This document shows, one piece after another, positions 1 to 6,999 of a DNA stretch of 42,443 nt. Source of the DNA: Betaproteobacteria bacterium (lineage in GTDB: Bacteria; Pseudomonadota; Gammaproteobacteria; Burkholderiales; SG8-41). The notes under the pieces are model-generated. The model was not told the origin of the DNA. It searched no databases and saw nothing but the letters and a program-made list of their open reading frames with translations. Positions within the stretch are counted from its first letter, which is position 1, and each line of letters opens with the position of its first letter. The stretch covers positions 1 through 42,443 of the forward strand of contig JANYDM010000070.1 in assembly GCA_025363575.1 (NCBI GenBank), written 5' to 3'. A program made the position numbers and the translations under genes.

Positions 1-1
1 T

Positions 2-268
2 CCGATGAATCTGCGCATCAGCACGCGCGTCAATGGCGAACTGCGGCAGGAGGGCAGTACCAGCGGGATGATCTGGTCGATCCCCAAACTGATCGCGTAT
101 ATTTCGCAGATGACCCTGATGCCGGGGGACATAATATCCACGGGCTCGCCGGGCGGCGGTGCGCTCGCTCGGCCCGAATGGTTTTTGAATGCCGGCGACG
201 TCATCGAGTGCGAGATAGAGAAAATCGGTACTCTGATGAATGCCGTCGTCGACGAGCCGCAGCCCTAG
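2..268 (+). CDS. Fumarylacetoacetate hydrolase family protein, C-terminal part (5' truncated by window)
   Basis: Only the last 88 codons lie in the window; the reading frame is open from base 2 and stops at TAG 266-268. The fragment matches the C-terminal half of the FAH fold: a STSGMIWSIPKLIAYIS stretch (family pattern: S-x-M-I-f/w then a helix), then PGDIISTGSPGG (the family's PGDvI.TGtP.G turn), then the closing strand GDVIECEIEKIGTL. FAH-family enzymes hydrolyse C-C bonds in acylpyruvates or act as decarboxylases/isomerases in aromatic-compound breakdown, using a divalent metal bound nearer the N-terminus, which is not visible here. The exact substrate cannot be told from this fragment. 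The next gene starts 33 bases downstream on the same strand. Confidence 0.85.
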   Translation, partial: PMNLRISTRVNGELRQEGSTSGMIWSIPKLIAYISQMTLMPGDIISTGSPGGGALARPEWFLNAGDVIECEIEKIGTLMNAVVDEPQP

Positions 269-301
269 GCCGCCATGGGGCCACTACGAGGGGGAGTTTC
301 G

Positions 302-931
302 ATGAAAATTTTGTTTGCAGCCGTGTTGTGCCTTGGCTGGCTGGCTAGCGCGCATGCCGCACCTGCCTGCGCACCGGGCACCGAAATGCGCAAAAGCGAG
401 GTGCCAGCAATTGACTGGTATGACAACTACATCCGGCCTTATCTGATGGGCGAGGCCGCGGCCGCGCGTCCGGCCAAGGCGCAGGTGGAGGCTTTCATCG
501 ACCGCATCGGCGATTTTCACCGACGCAGCATGCTTGACCAGACCGTATTCGAGGAGTTAATCGGAAAAATCATGGCACGCTACTCGCGCTCAACCGATTT
601 CAAGGGTTTGGATACCGCGACGGCGCAAAGCATTTACCAATCCGGCATCGGCCGGCAGCTGGATTTTTCCCTGCTGTGCATCACCTCGAAATCGCTGCAC
701 CGGCCGGACGACGCGTTCACGATCACGTTGTTCGGCGTAGTCGCCGACGACTGCCAGCATATCGGCCTGCGCGGCCTGGTGTTTACGGGCACTCTCGTCA
801 ACGGCGGCTCGAACGGCGTGTGCAAGCCCGACCTTAATTTTTACAAGATTATGTTCATGCCGGTGCATGCCGGTGTCAATGAGATCACGTTCGTCTGCGG
901 CAAGGATACGGGGGGCTGCGCGCGGGATTAG
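302..931 (+). CDS. Secreted protein of unknown function, Cys-containing, 209 aa
   Basis: I do not recognise the family. The chosen ATG at 302 gives a classic Sec signal peptide (MKILFAAVLCLGWLASAHAA, cleavage probably after AHA) and is preceded by a GGGGGAG ribosome site at about 290; an upstream in-frame ATG at 275 would put nine extra residues before the signal peptide and is less likely. The mature protein is about 190 residues, has no second membrane segment and carries several Cys residues (one just after the signal peptide, four in the last 90 residues), which suggests disulfides in the periplasm. Its C-terminal half is rich in beta-type sequence. It sits between an FAH-family gene and an FAD oxidoreductase gene on the same strand, with short gaps, so the three may be co-transcribed. 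No function can be assigned. Confidence 0.75.
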   Translation: MKILFAAVLCLGWLASAHAAPACAPGTEMRKSEVPAIDWYDNYIRPYLMGEAAAARPAKAQVEAFIDRIGDFHRRSMLDQTVFEELIGKIMARYSRSTDFKGLDTATAQSIYQSGIGRQLDFSLLCITSKSLHRPDDAFTITLFGVVADDCQHIGLRGLVFTGTLVNGGSNGVCKPDLNFYKIMFMPVHAGVNEITFVCGKDTGGCARD

Positions 932-961
932 GCCGCGGCGGCACGCGCGCGCGAGGAATGC

Positions 962-2341
962 ATGAACAGGCAGTTCGACGCGATCGTTATTGGCACCGGC
1001 CAGGCGGGGCCGTCTCTCGCGGTGCGGCTCGCCGGCGCCGGCTGGAAAGTCGCGATTGTCGAGCGCGGGCAATTTGGCGGCACCTGCGTCAACACGGGCT
1101 GCATCCCGACTAAAACACTGGTGGCGAGCGCCTACGCCGCGCATCTCGCGCGGCACGCCGCCGACTATGGCGTGATGCTTGACGGGCCGGTTCGCGTCGA
1201 CATGGGCAAGGTCAAGGCGCGCAAGGATGGTGTTGCCGGGACGGCGAACGCCAATATCGAGAAGTGGCTGCGCGGCACTGCCAATCTGACCGTGGTTCAA
1301 GGCCATGCGAGCTTTGCATCGCCGACCACCGTGCAGGTCGGTAACGATGTGCTGGCGGCCGACAAGATATTCATCAATGTTGGCGGCCGCGCGCAGGTGC
1401 CGCCCATGCCCGGCCTGGAAGGCAGCGGGTTCCTCACCAATTCGTCGATCATGGATGTTGACTTTCTGCCGGAGCATCTGCTCGTCATTGGCGGCAGCTA
1501 CATCGGACTCGAGTTCGGCCAGATGTACCGGCGTTTCGGCTCGCGCGTAACGGTGATCGAAAAATCCCCGCATATCATCGCGCGCGAAGACTCCGACGTT
1601 ATCGAGGGCGTTGCCGCGATATTGCGCAACGAAGATGTAGTTATAGAAACCGGCGCGGAATGCATGCGTGTGGAAAAGCGTGGTGACCGTGTCGCCGTCA
1701 AGCTGGATTGCACGGGCGGCGCACGCGAAGCCGAAGGCTCGCATCTGCTGCTTGCCGTCGGCCGCGTGCCGAATACCGACGATCTCGGATTGGACAAGGC
1801 CGGTGTCAAGACCGATGCACGCGGTTATATCGTCGTCGACGACAAACTCAATACGAGCGTGCCCGGGATCTGCGCGATCGGTGACTGCAACGGCCGCGGC
1901 GCCTTTACCCACACGTCTTACAACGACTACGAAATCGTCGCTGACAATCTATTGAATGGTGATCAGCGCAGCGTCGACGACCGGCTGACTGCGTACGGTC
2001 TCTTTATCGACCCGCCTCTGGCGCGCGTCGGCATGTCAGAGAAAGAAATCCGCAAATCAGGACGTCGCGCACTCGTCGGCAAACGACTGATGACCCGCGT
2101 CGGGCGCGCGCTCGAAAAGGGGGAAAGCCAGGGGTTCATGAAAATCGCCGTCGACGCCGACACCAAGGAGATACTCGGCGCGGCAATACTCGGCGTGGGC
2201 GGCGACGAGGCGATCCACTGCATACTCGACATTATGTATGCGAAGGCGCCGTATACCCTTCTGCAGCGGGCCATGCATATCCACCCGACGGTGGCAGAAT
2301 TGATCCCGACGATACTCGGCGAGTTGAAGCCGTTGAAGTAA
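962..2341 (+). CDS. FAD-dependent pyridine nucleotide-disulfide oxidoreductase (mercuric reductase / E3-like)
   Basis: The 459-residue protein has the full class I disulfide-reductase layout: N-terminal FAD Rossmann motif (IGTGQAGPSLA, residues 10-20), redox disulfide GGTCVNTGC (Cys42 and Cys47), a second nucleotide-binding motif IGGSYIGLEFGQM near residue 177, the FAD-binding GICAIGDCNGRGAFTH motif near residue 305, and a C-terminal dimerisation domain ending in HIHPTVAEL, whose His and Glu match the His-Glu dyad of dihydrolipoamide dehydrogenases. It therefore looks redox-competent. Proteins of this type are often called mercuric-reductase-like, but there is no extra N-terminal HMA domain and no C-terminal Cys pair, so mercury reduction is unlikely. 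A soluble NAD(P)H-dependent disulfide reductase or an E3 for another complex is the better guess; the pdh-type operon at 7000-10269 lacks its own E3. Confidence 0.85.
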   Translation: MNRQFDAIVIGTGQAGPSLAVRLAGAGWKVAIVERGQFGGTCVNTGCIPTKTLVASAYAAHLARHAADYGVMLDGPVRVDMGKVKARKDGVAGTANANIEKWLRGTANLTVVQGHASFASPTTVQVGNDVLAADKIFINVGGRAQVPPMPGLEGSGFLTNSSIMDVDFLPEHLLVIGGSYIGLEFGQMYRRFGSRVTVIEKSPHIIAREDSDVIEGVAAILRNEDVVIETGAECMRVEKRGDRVAVKLDCTGGAREAEGSHLLLAVGRVPNTDDLGLDKAGVKTDARGYIVVDDKLNTSVPGICAIGDCNGRGAFTHTSYNDYEIVADNLLNGDQRSVDDRLTAYGLFIDPPLARVGMSEKEIRKSGRRALVGKRLMTRVGRALEKGESQGFMKIAVDADTKEILGAAILGVGGDEAIHCILDIMYAKAPYTLLQRAMHIHPTVAELIPTILGELKPLK

Positions 2342-2377
2342 TCGCGCGTCTCGTGCCCGGCTTGCGTTTGCCGGATC

Positions 2378-3340
2378 TTACTCGAGCTTGATGCCGGCTT
2401 CGCGCACGACGCGCGTCCATTTGGCCAGATCTTCTTTGACGAACCGCGTTGTTTCCTCAGGCGAGCTTTCGAGTGTTTCGGCGCCGAGGCGCGAAAAAGC
2501 ATCGCGCGTCGACTTCATGCGCAAGGTTTTGACCAGCGCAGCCTGGACTTTGAGCACGATGTCCTGCGGGGTCGCCGCCGGCATGATGATGGCGGTCCAG
2601 GTGCTCGAGTCGAAACCCGGTATTCCCGACTCTGCTATCGTCGGCAGAGCGGGCATGGCGGATGCCCGCTTGATCGTCGTCACTGCCAGAGCACGCAAGC
2701 GTCCGGCCTGGATATAGCCGATGGACGCCGACAGCTGATCGAAGAAAATATCGATCTGGCCGCCCATCAGGTCGATCAGTCCCGGGCCACTGCCTTTGTA
2801 CGGGATGTGTATAAATCGAGTGCCGGTCGCGCTCTGGAAAAGCTCCCCGCTCAAGTGATTTGTAGTGCCGGCGCCCGACGAGCCCATCGTGATTTTGCCG
2901 GGACGCGATTTTGCAAGCGCGATGAATTCCTTGACGGTCCTGGCCGGAATCGAGGGATGCTCTTCGAGCACCAGCGCCACATTGTTGACGAGCGACGTGA
3001 AAGCAAAATCCTTGATGGGATCGTAGCCCATCTTCGGATAGAGCGGCGGCGCGGTCGACAAGGTTCCGGTGGAGCCCAGCGTGAGCGTGTAGCCGTCAGG
3101 TGCCGCCTTCGCGCCCAGGTCCGTGCCCAGCGTGCCGCCGGCGCCGCCGCGATTGTCGATGACTACTTGCGTGCCAAGTGCTTCTGCCAGACCCGGCGCG
3201 ATCGTGCGCGCCGTAATGTCGATATTGCCGCCGGGTGCGTAGGGGACGATGATGCGGATCGGGCGCTCGGGATAGGCACAGTCGGCTGACATCGCGGCGA
3301 GCAACAGCACGGGGAGGGCAAGGCCGGGAACGATACGCAT
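2378..3340 (-). CDS. Bug-family (tripartite tricarboxylate transporter) periplasmic substrate-binding protein
   Basis: The 320-residue product has a signal peptide (MRIVPGLALPVLLLAAMSADCA) followed by the family's opening YPERPIRIIVPYAPGGNID, the AAPDGYTLTLGSTGT loop and the HIPYKGSGPGLIDLMGGQID segment, all typical of Bug receptors. These bind small carboxylates and similar solutes in the periplasm. ATG 3340 is chosen because a perfect AGGAGGAGAA ribosome site lies directly upstream; the frame stays open to 3442 but that extension would precede the signal peptide. No TctA or TctB membrane partner is present in the window, so this is an orphan receptor, as is common in Burkholderiales. It is convergent with the FAD oxidoreductase gene and divergent from the deacetylase gene, sharing a 119-base intergenic region with the latter. 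The ligand is unknown. Confidence 0.93.
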   Translation of the reverse strand: MRIVPGLALPVLLLAAMSADCAYPERPIRIIVPYAPGGNIDITARTIAPGLAEALGTQVVIDNRGGAGGTLGTDLGAKAAPDGYTLTLGSTGTLSTAPPLYPKMGYDPIKDFAFTSLVNNVALVLEEHPSIPARTVKEFIALAKSRPGKITMGSSGAGTTNHLSGELFQSATGTRFIHIPYKGSGPGLIDLMGGQIDIFFDQLSASIGYIQAGRLRALAVTTIKRASAMPALPTIAESGIPGFDSSTWTAIIMPAATPQDIVLKVQAALVKTLRMKSTRDAFSRLGAETLESSPEETTRFVKEDLAKWTRVVREAGIKLE

Positions 3341-3402
3341 TTCTCCTCCTGCATTATTTTTGAACGCGGCCAGCGTAGCATGAAACACCGGCGGCGCTGA
3401 AG

Positions 3403-3433
3403 TTGAAGTTGAGCGCTGCCGATGGCTTATAAT
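3403..3433 (+). promoter_or_regulatory. Putative sigma-70 promoter for the deacetylase-CapA-dioxygenase run
   Basis: A perfect TATAAT lies at 3428-3433, 26 bases before the GTG start at 3460. A TTGAAG at 3403-3408 could serve as -35, but the 19-base spacer is long. This is inferred from motif match only. Confidence 0.4.
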
Positions 3434-3459
3434 CACTGCCACTATTTCAGGAATCTCCC

Positions 3460-4326
3460 GTGAGACCCGAGCAGCGCCTTCCCTATTCCGCGATCGTCGA
3501 TCGCAAGCCTCTCAAATTGCCGCGCGGCGTGCGCATGGTCGTGTGGCCCATCGTCAACGTCGAAGTGTGGGATATCGGACGTCCGATGCCGCGCCAGGCG
3601 TTGCCACCACCGACGGGCATTACGAGACTGCCCGACGTGCCGCACTGGGCGTGGCACGAATATGGCAACCGTGTCGGCTTCTGGCGCCTGAAAGCGGCCC
3701 TCGACCAGCTGAAAATCACGCCGTCGTTGTCGATCAATGCGCGCGTCTGCGAGGACTATCCCCGCATCGCCAAAGCTGCGCACGAGGCCGGATGGGAATT
3801 CATGGGCCATTCGTACGACCAGCGTCCCATCCATCTCGAGCCAAACCAGCGCGCGACCATCCGCAAGACGGTCAACGTCATCAAGAAATTCACCGGCAAG
3901 GCGCCTCTTGGCTGGCTGGGGCCCGGTTTCACGCAAACGCTCGATACGCCGGAGAATCTCGTTGCCGCCGGCATCCAGTACATCTGCGATTGGCCTATCG
4001 ACGACGAGCCGGTCGAAATCAAGACGGCCAACGGGCCGCTGCTGACGCTGCCGTACAGCATCGAATTGAACGACATCGCGCTGATGATCGTGCAGCACCA
4101 GGACCCGCGCGAACTCTACACGCGCTGCATGGACTATTTCGAGCGCCTTTATGCGGAGTCGGCGCAGCGCGCGAAAATCATGTCGATCGCGGTGCATCCG
4201 TACATATCCGGCACGCCGTTCCGCATCAAATACTTCGAGCAGACGCTGGCTGCATTGAAGAAGAAGCGCGGCGTGGTGTTCTGGACCGGCGAAGAGATCT
4301 TGAATTGGTACCGGCGCACGCGCTAA
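3460..4326 (+). CDS. Polysaccharide deacetylase / PuuE allantoinase-like protein
   Basis: The 288-residue protein has the NodB-homology (carbohydrate esterase 4-like) barrel of the PuuE subgroup. The opening strand reads RMVVWPIVNVEVWD (residues 25-38), where classical deacetylases have a TFDD-type Asp pair; the second motif GHSYDQRPIH supplies His117 and His125 as likely metal ligands; the closing HPYISGTPFR with the helix after it matches the PuuE C-terminus. Members of this subgroup hydrolyse amides, including cyclic ureides such as allantoin, but the substrate here is not known. Translation starts with GTG at 3460, with AGGA seven bases upstream. There is no signal peptide, so it should be cytoplasmic. 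It is followed after 10 bases by the CapA-like gene and is probably co-transcribed with it. Confidence 0.8.
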   Translation: MRPEQRLPYSAIVDRKPLKLPRGVRMVVWPIVNVEVWDIGRPMPRQALPPPTGITRLPDVPHWAWHEYGNRVGFWRLKAALDQLKITPSLSINARVCEDYPRIAKAAHEAGWEFMGHSYDQRPIHLEPNQRATIRKTVNVIKKFTGKAPLGWLGPGFTQTLDTPENLVAAGIQYICDWPIDDEPVEIKTANGPLLTLPYSIELNDIALMIVQHQDPRELYTRCMDYFERLYAESAQRAKIMSIAVHPYISGTPFRIKYFEQTLAALKKKRGVVFWTGEEILNWYRRTR

Positions 4327-4336
4327 AGGCGGCTGC

Positions 4337-5449
4337 ATGATGCACTGCGGCCGACGTCGTTTCCTTCGCGACATGACAGTGCTGGCGGCTGCCGGCAGCC
4401 TGCCGGCGAGCGGCGCCGGGGGCCGGCTGCGCGTCATGGCGCTGGGCCAGGCGGCGATCCAATACGATCTGCGACTGCGCGAGTACTCCGATCTCGCGCG
4501 GTTCAATGCGCTGTTCAAGCAGGCTGATATCTGTTTTTCGGATCTCGAGACGTCAGTCGCCGAGCCCGGCAGCCTGGAGTCCACCAACAAGACGGGTTTC
4601 CTGAAAGCGGCCCCGCCTGCGGTGCTCGATTGCCTGCGCAGTCTGTCCTTCAACCTGCTCGCGCTTAGCAACAATCATTCGTGGGATCTTGGTGCGCCCG
4701 GGATCCTGTCCACGCTGCACGAAGTTAAATCGCGCGGTTTCGCCTATGCGGGAACGGGCGAGACCATCGCGCAGGCCGCGGCACCCGGCTATCGCGACAC
4801 GGCTGCCGGCAAGGTCGGGCTGATAGCGATGGCGTCCGGCGCGGTCAGGGATGGCGCGGCGGCGACGGATGCGCGGCCCGGCGTGAACGAGGTGAAAGTG
4901 CAAGCCGGTGCAGTCGATGCCGGCGACGCGGCGCGCGTGCTGGCGGCGATACGCGAAGCGGCGCGCAATGCGAACTACGTATTCTGCTATCAGCACAACC
5001 ATTACTGGGAAAAAGACTTCAGCGTGACGCCGCAATGGCAGCGCGAGTGGGCGCGGCGCTGCATAGACGCAGGCGCGTGCGCTTTCATCAGCCACGGCGC
5101 TCCGCTGTTGCAGGGCATTGAAATCTACCGCGAGCGGCCGATTTTTTACGATCTCGGCAGCTTTGTGTTTCATTCGCGCACCGAGATCGGGTATTACCGG
5201 CCGGAAGTCTGGGAAAGCGCTATCGCTGATTGCGTGTTTGACTCCGGCAGGCTGGTGTCGATGCAGCTGACCCCGCTAAAGCTCGACGAACGCGGCGTCA
5301 GCGCCGAGCTTTTCCTTGAAACCCGCGGCCGGCCCGCGTTCGCGCATGGCGCAGATGCGAGCCGGATCCTGAGCCGTCTGTCAGCGATGTCGTCGCTGGG
5401 CGGCGCGAAATTCACCATCGATGGAGACATCGCGCATGTCGAAATCTGA
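4337..5449 (+). CDS. Divergent CapA-family (calcineurin-like metallophosphatase fold) protein with Tat-type leader
   Basis: The 370-residue protein begins with GRRRFLRD and a short hydrophobic stretch, a plausible twin-arginine export signal. The body follows the CapA layout: ADICFSDLETSV (family: aDl.f.NLE), ALSNNHSWDLG (Asn113, His114), YQHNHYWE, and SHGAPLLQGIEIY followed by a DLGSFVF strand. Two usual ligand positions differ: the first GD motif reads LGQ (Gln38 in place of Asp), and the family's GH.PH reads SHGAP, with Pro256 where a His is expected. It may be a separate subfamily with altered metal chemistry rather than a capsule polyglutamate protein; no other cap genes are nearby. The dioxygenase gene starts inside its last 14 bases, a sign of translational coupling. 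Confidence 0.75.
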   Translation: MMHCGRRRFLRDMTVLAAAGSLPASGAGGRLRVMALGQAAIQYDLRLREYSDLARFNALFKQADICFSDLETSVAEPGSLESTNKTGFLKAAPPAVLDCLRSLSFNLLALSNNHSWDLGAPGILSTLHEVKSRGFAYAGTGETIAQAAAPGYRDTAAGKVGLIAMASGAVRDGAAATDARPGVNEVKVQAGAVDAGDAARVLAAIREAARNANYVFCYQHNHYWEKDFSVTPQWQREWARRCIDAGACAFISHGAPLLQGIEIYRERPIFYDLGSFVFHSRTEIGYYRPEVWESAIADCVFDSGRLVSMQLTPLKLDERGVSAELFLETRGRPAFAHGADASRILSRLSAMSSLGGAKFTIDGDIAHVEI

Positions 5450-6365
5450 AGCGGCGGGCGCTTGTGCAGTCGAAGTGACAGCCATGCAGGCGCCGCTCGG
5501 CGCGGAAGTGCGCTGTGGCGACCTGCGCGAAATCGATGACACGGGCCTTGCGACATTGCGACAGGCCTGGCTCGACAATCTCGTCATCGTTATACGCGAG
5601 CAAGCGCTTTCCGATCCCGAGCTGATGGCATTCGGGCGCAGGCTTGGAGAACTCGACAGTGCGCCGCTCGCGAAAACCGGCAATGAGAAGGCAAGAGCGC
5701 ACGCCGAAGTCATCGTCGTCTCGAATGTTATGGAAGATGGCAAGCCGATCGGCGTGCTGCGTGATGCCGAAGTCGTGTGGCATTCGGACAATTCGTACCG
5801 CGACATTCCGCTGTCGTTCAGTGCGCTATATGCATTGGAAATACCGCCGACGGGCGGCAACACCGGCTTTGCGAACATGTATCGGGCCTATGAGACGCTG
5901 CCTGACGATCTGCGCGAACGTATATCGACGCTGAAAATCAAGCACGACATGACATACAACAGCGCGGGCGACCTGCGCGACGGGTTCAAGCCCGTGAACG
6001 ATGTGCGAAAAGCCCCGGGTCCGCTGCATTCCATAGTCCGCACGCATGCTGAAACCGGCCATAACGCGCTCTATCTGGGCCGTCGCCCCAACGCTTACAT
6101 CGATGGCCTGTCTGTTGCGGAATCCGAAGAACTGCTCGACAAGCTGTGGGCGCATGCCACGCAAGCGCAGTTCACGTGGCATCACCAATGGAAAGTCGGT
6201 GACCTCCTCATGTGGGACAACCGCTGCGTGATGCACTATCGCGCGCCCTTCGACGCGGCTTCGCGGCGCGTAATGCATCGCATACAAGGCAAGGGCGACA
6301 GGCCGACGTTGCGCTCGAATGCGAAATCAAATGAGCATCCACGCAGTAGGCAAATACGCGCCTAA
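5436..6365 (+). CDS. TauD/TfdA-family 2-oxoglutarate/Fe(II)-dependent dioxygenase
   Basis: The 309-residue protein carries the facial triad of the TauD family: VWHSDNSYRD gives His116 and Asp118, and RVMHRIQ near the C-terminus gives the distal His281 with a following Arg-rich segment expected to hold 2-oxoglutarate. HHQWKVGDLLMWDNRCVMHY matches the conserved block before that His. Members hydroxylate small organic substrates such as taurine, 2,4-D or carboxylate side chains; the substrate here is unknown. ATG 5436 is preferred over ATG 5421 because a GGAGA ribosome site lies eight bases before it. The start overlaps the end of the CapA-like gene by 14 bases, so the deacetylase, CapA-like protein and dioxygenase probably act together, perhaps on one compound taken up with the adjacent Bug receptor. 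That link is inference. Confidence 0.88.
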   Translation: MSKSEAAGACAVEVTAMQAPLGAEVRCGDLREIDDTGLATLRQAWLDNLVIVIREQALSDPELMAFGRRLGELDSAPLAKTGNEKARAHAEVIVVSNVMEDGKPIGVLRDAEVVWHSDNSYRDIPLSFSALYALEIPPTGGNTGFANMYRAYETLPDDLRERISTLKIKHDMTYNSAGDLRDGFKPVNDVRKAPGPLHSIVRTHAETGHNALYLGRRPNAYIDGLSVAESEELLDKLWAHATQAQFTWHHQWKVGDLLMWDNRCVMHYRAPFDAASRRVMHRIQGKGDRPTLRSNAKSNEHPRSRQIRA

Positions 6366-6384
6366 TGCACTAATGCGAAATCAT

Positions 6385-6491
6385 CCTCCCTTCAAGGGGA
6401 GGGAAGAGGTGAGGATCGGGCAATCTTGGCAGGCGATGTAAATCATCCTCATCCCATCCCCATCCCGGCCTTCCTCTTGAAGGGGAAGGTG
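6385..6491. repeat. Imperfect inverted repeat, REP/MITE-like intergenic element
   Basis: The left arm (6385-6416, core CTTCAAGGGGAGGG) reappears as its reverse complement in the right arm (6445-6491, core TTCCTCTTGAAGGGGAAGG) with a few mismatches and a small insertion. Each arm can also fold on itself (CCTCCC/GGGAGG at 6385-6400 and CCTTCC/GGAAGG at 6469-6489). The element fills the gap between the convergent dioxygenase and cupin genes, where it could also stop transcription from both sides, although there is no clear T-run. Confidence 0.6.
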
Positions 6492-6508
6492 AAGCAGCGG
6501 CGGCGCCT

Positions 6509-6988
6509 TTAAGTCTCCGCAACGTCCTTGATTTTGACGGTGTGCCGCTTGCCGTTGAATTTGTATGCCCGTTTGCCGCTGCGCGGATATTCCGAGACGT
6601 CGTTCGGCTTGCGCGTACCGCCGAGCAAATAGACCAGCGGCTCGTTGTAGGGATTTGCAATCGAATGCGGCTCCGACAACGCGGTGAACCCCATGAAATC
6701 GCCCGGCCCGATCTTGTGCTTGCGGCCTCCGATCTCGGTGATGCCGCGGCCTTCGAGAATGTAGACGAATTCCTCGTCGCAATAATGCGTGTGATATTCG
6801 GTCGATTCATCGCCGGGATTGATGCGCACCAGGTGCACGCCGATATCATGCATACCCACCGCATCGCCTAGCGCCTTGTAATTCCGGATCGCACGCTTGT
6901 TGAGCACGTGCACGCGGCGGATTTCCTGCATGGCAGAGATTTTCGCGGCCTTCAGCAAGGGGCCGGTCCTGCCTTTTTTTGCGGGCAT
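6509..6988 (-). CDS. Small cupin-domain protein
   Basis: The 159-residue protein is a single cupin barrel. Motif 1 reads EYHTHYCDEEFVYILEG (His66, His68 and Glu73 as metal ligands) and is followed by IGPGDFMGF; motif 2 supplies EPHSIAN. There is no signal peptide. Its ribosome site (TAGGGGC) overlaps the stop codon of the upstream E2 gene, which ends only 11 bases before this ATG, so it is the fourth gene of the 2-oxoacid dehydrogenase operon. Small cupins of this kind may be sugar- or metabolite-binding proteins, isomerases or dioxygenases; nothing in the sequence decides between these. The C-terminal 40 residues are basic. Confidence 0.85.
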   Translation of the reverse strand: MPAKKGRTGPLLKAAKISAMQEIRRVHVLNKRAIRNYKALGDAVGMHDIGVHLVRINPGDESTEYHTHYCDEEFVYILEGRGITEIGGRKHKIGPGDFMGFTALSEPHSIANPYNEPLVYLLGGTRKPNDVSEYPRSGKRAYKFNGKRHTVKIKDVAET

Positions 6989-6999
6989 GTTGTTTGCCC

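Noticed and set aside
2357..2374. CCGGC/GCCGG hairpin between the convergent FAD oxidoreductase and Bug genes
   Set aside because: Five-base stem with an eight-base loop and no T-run; too weak to call a terminator.
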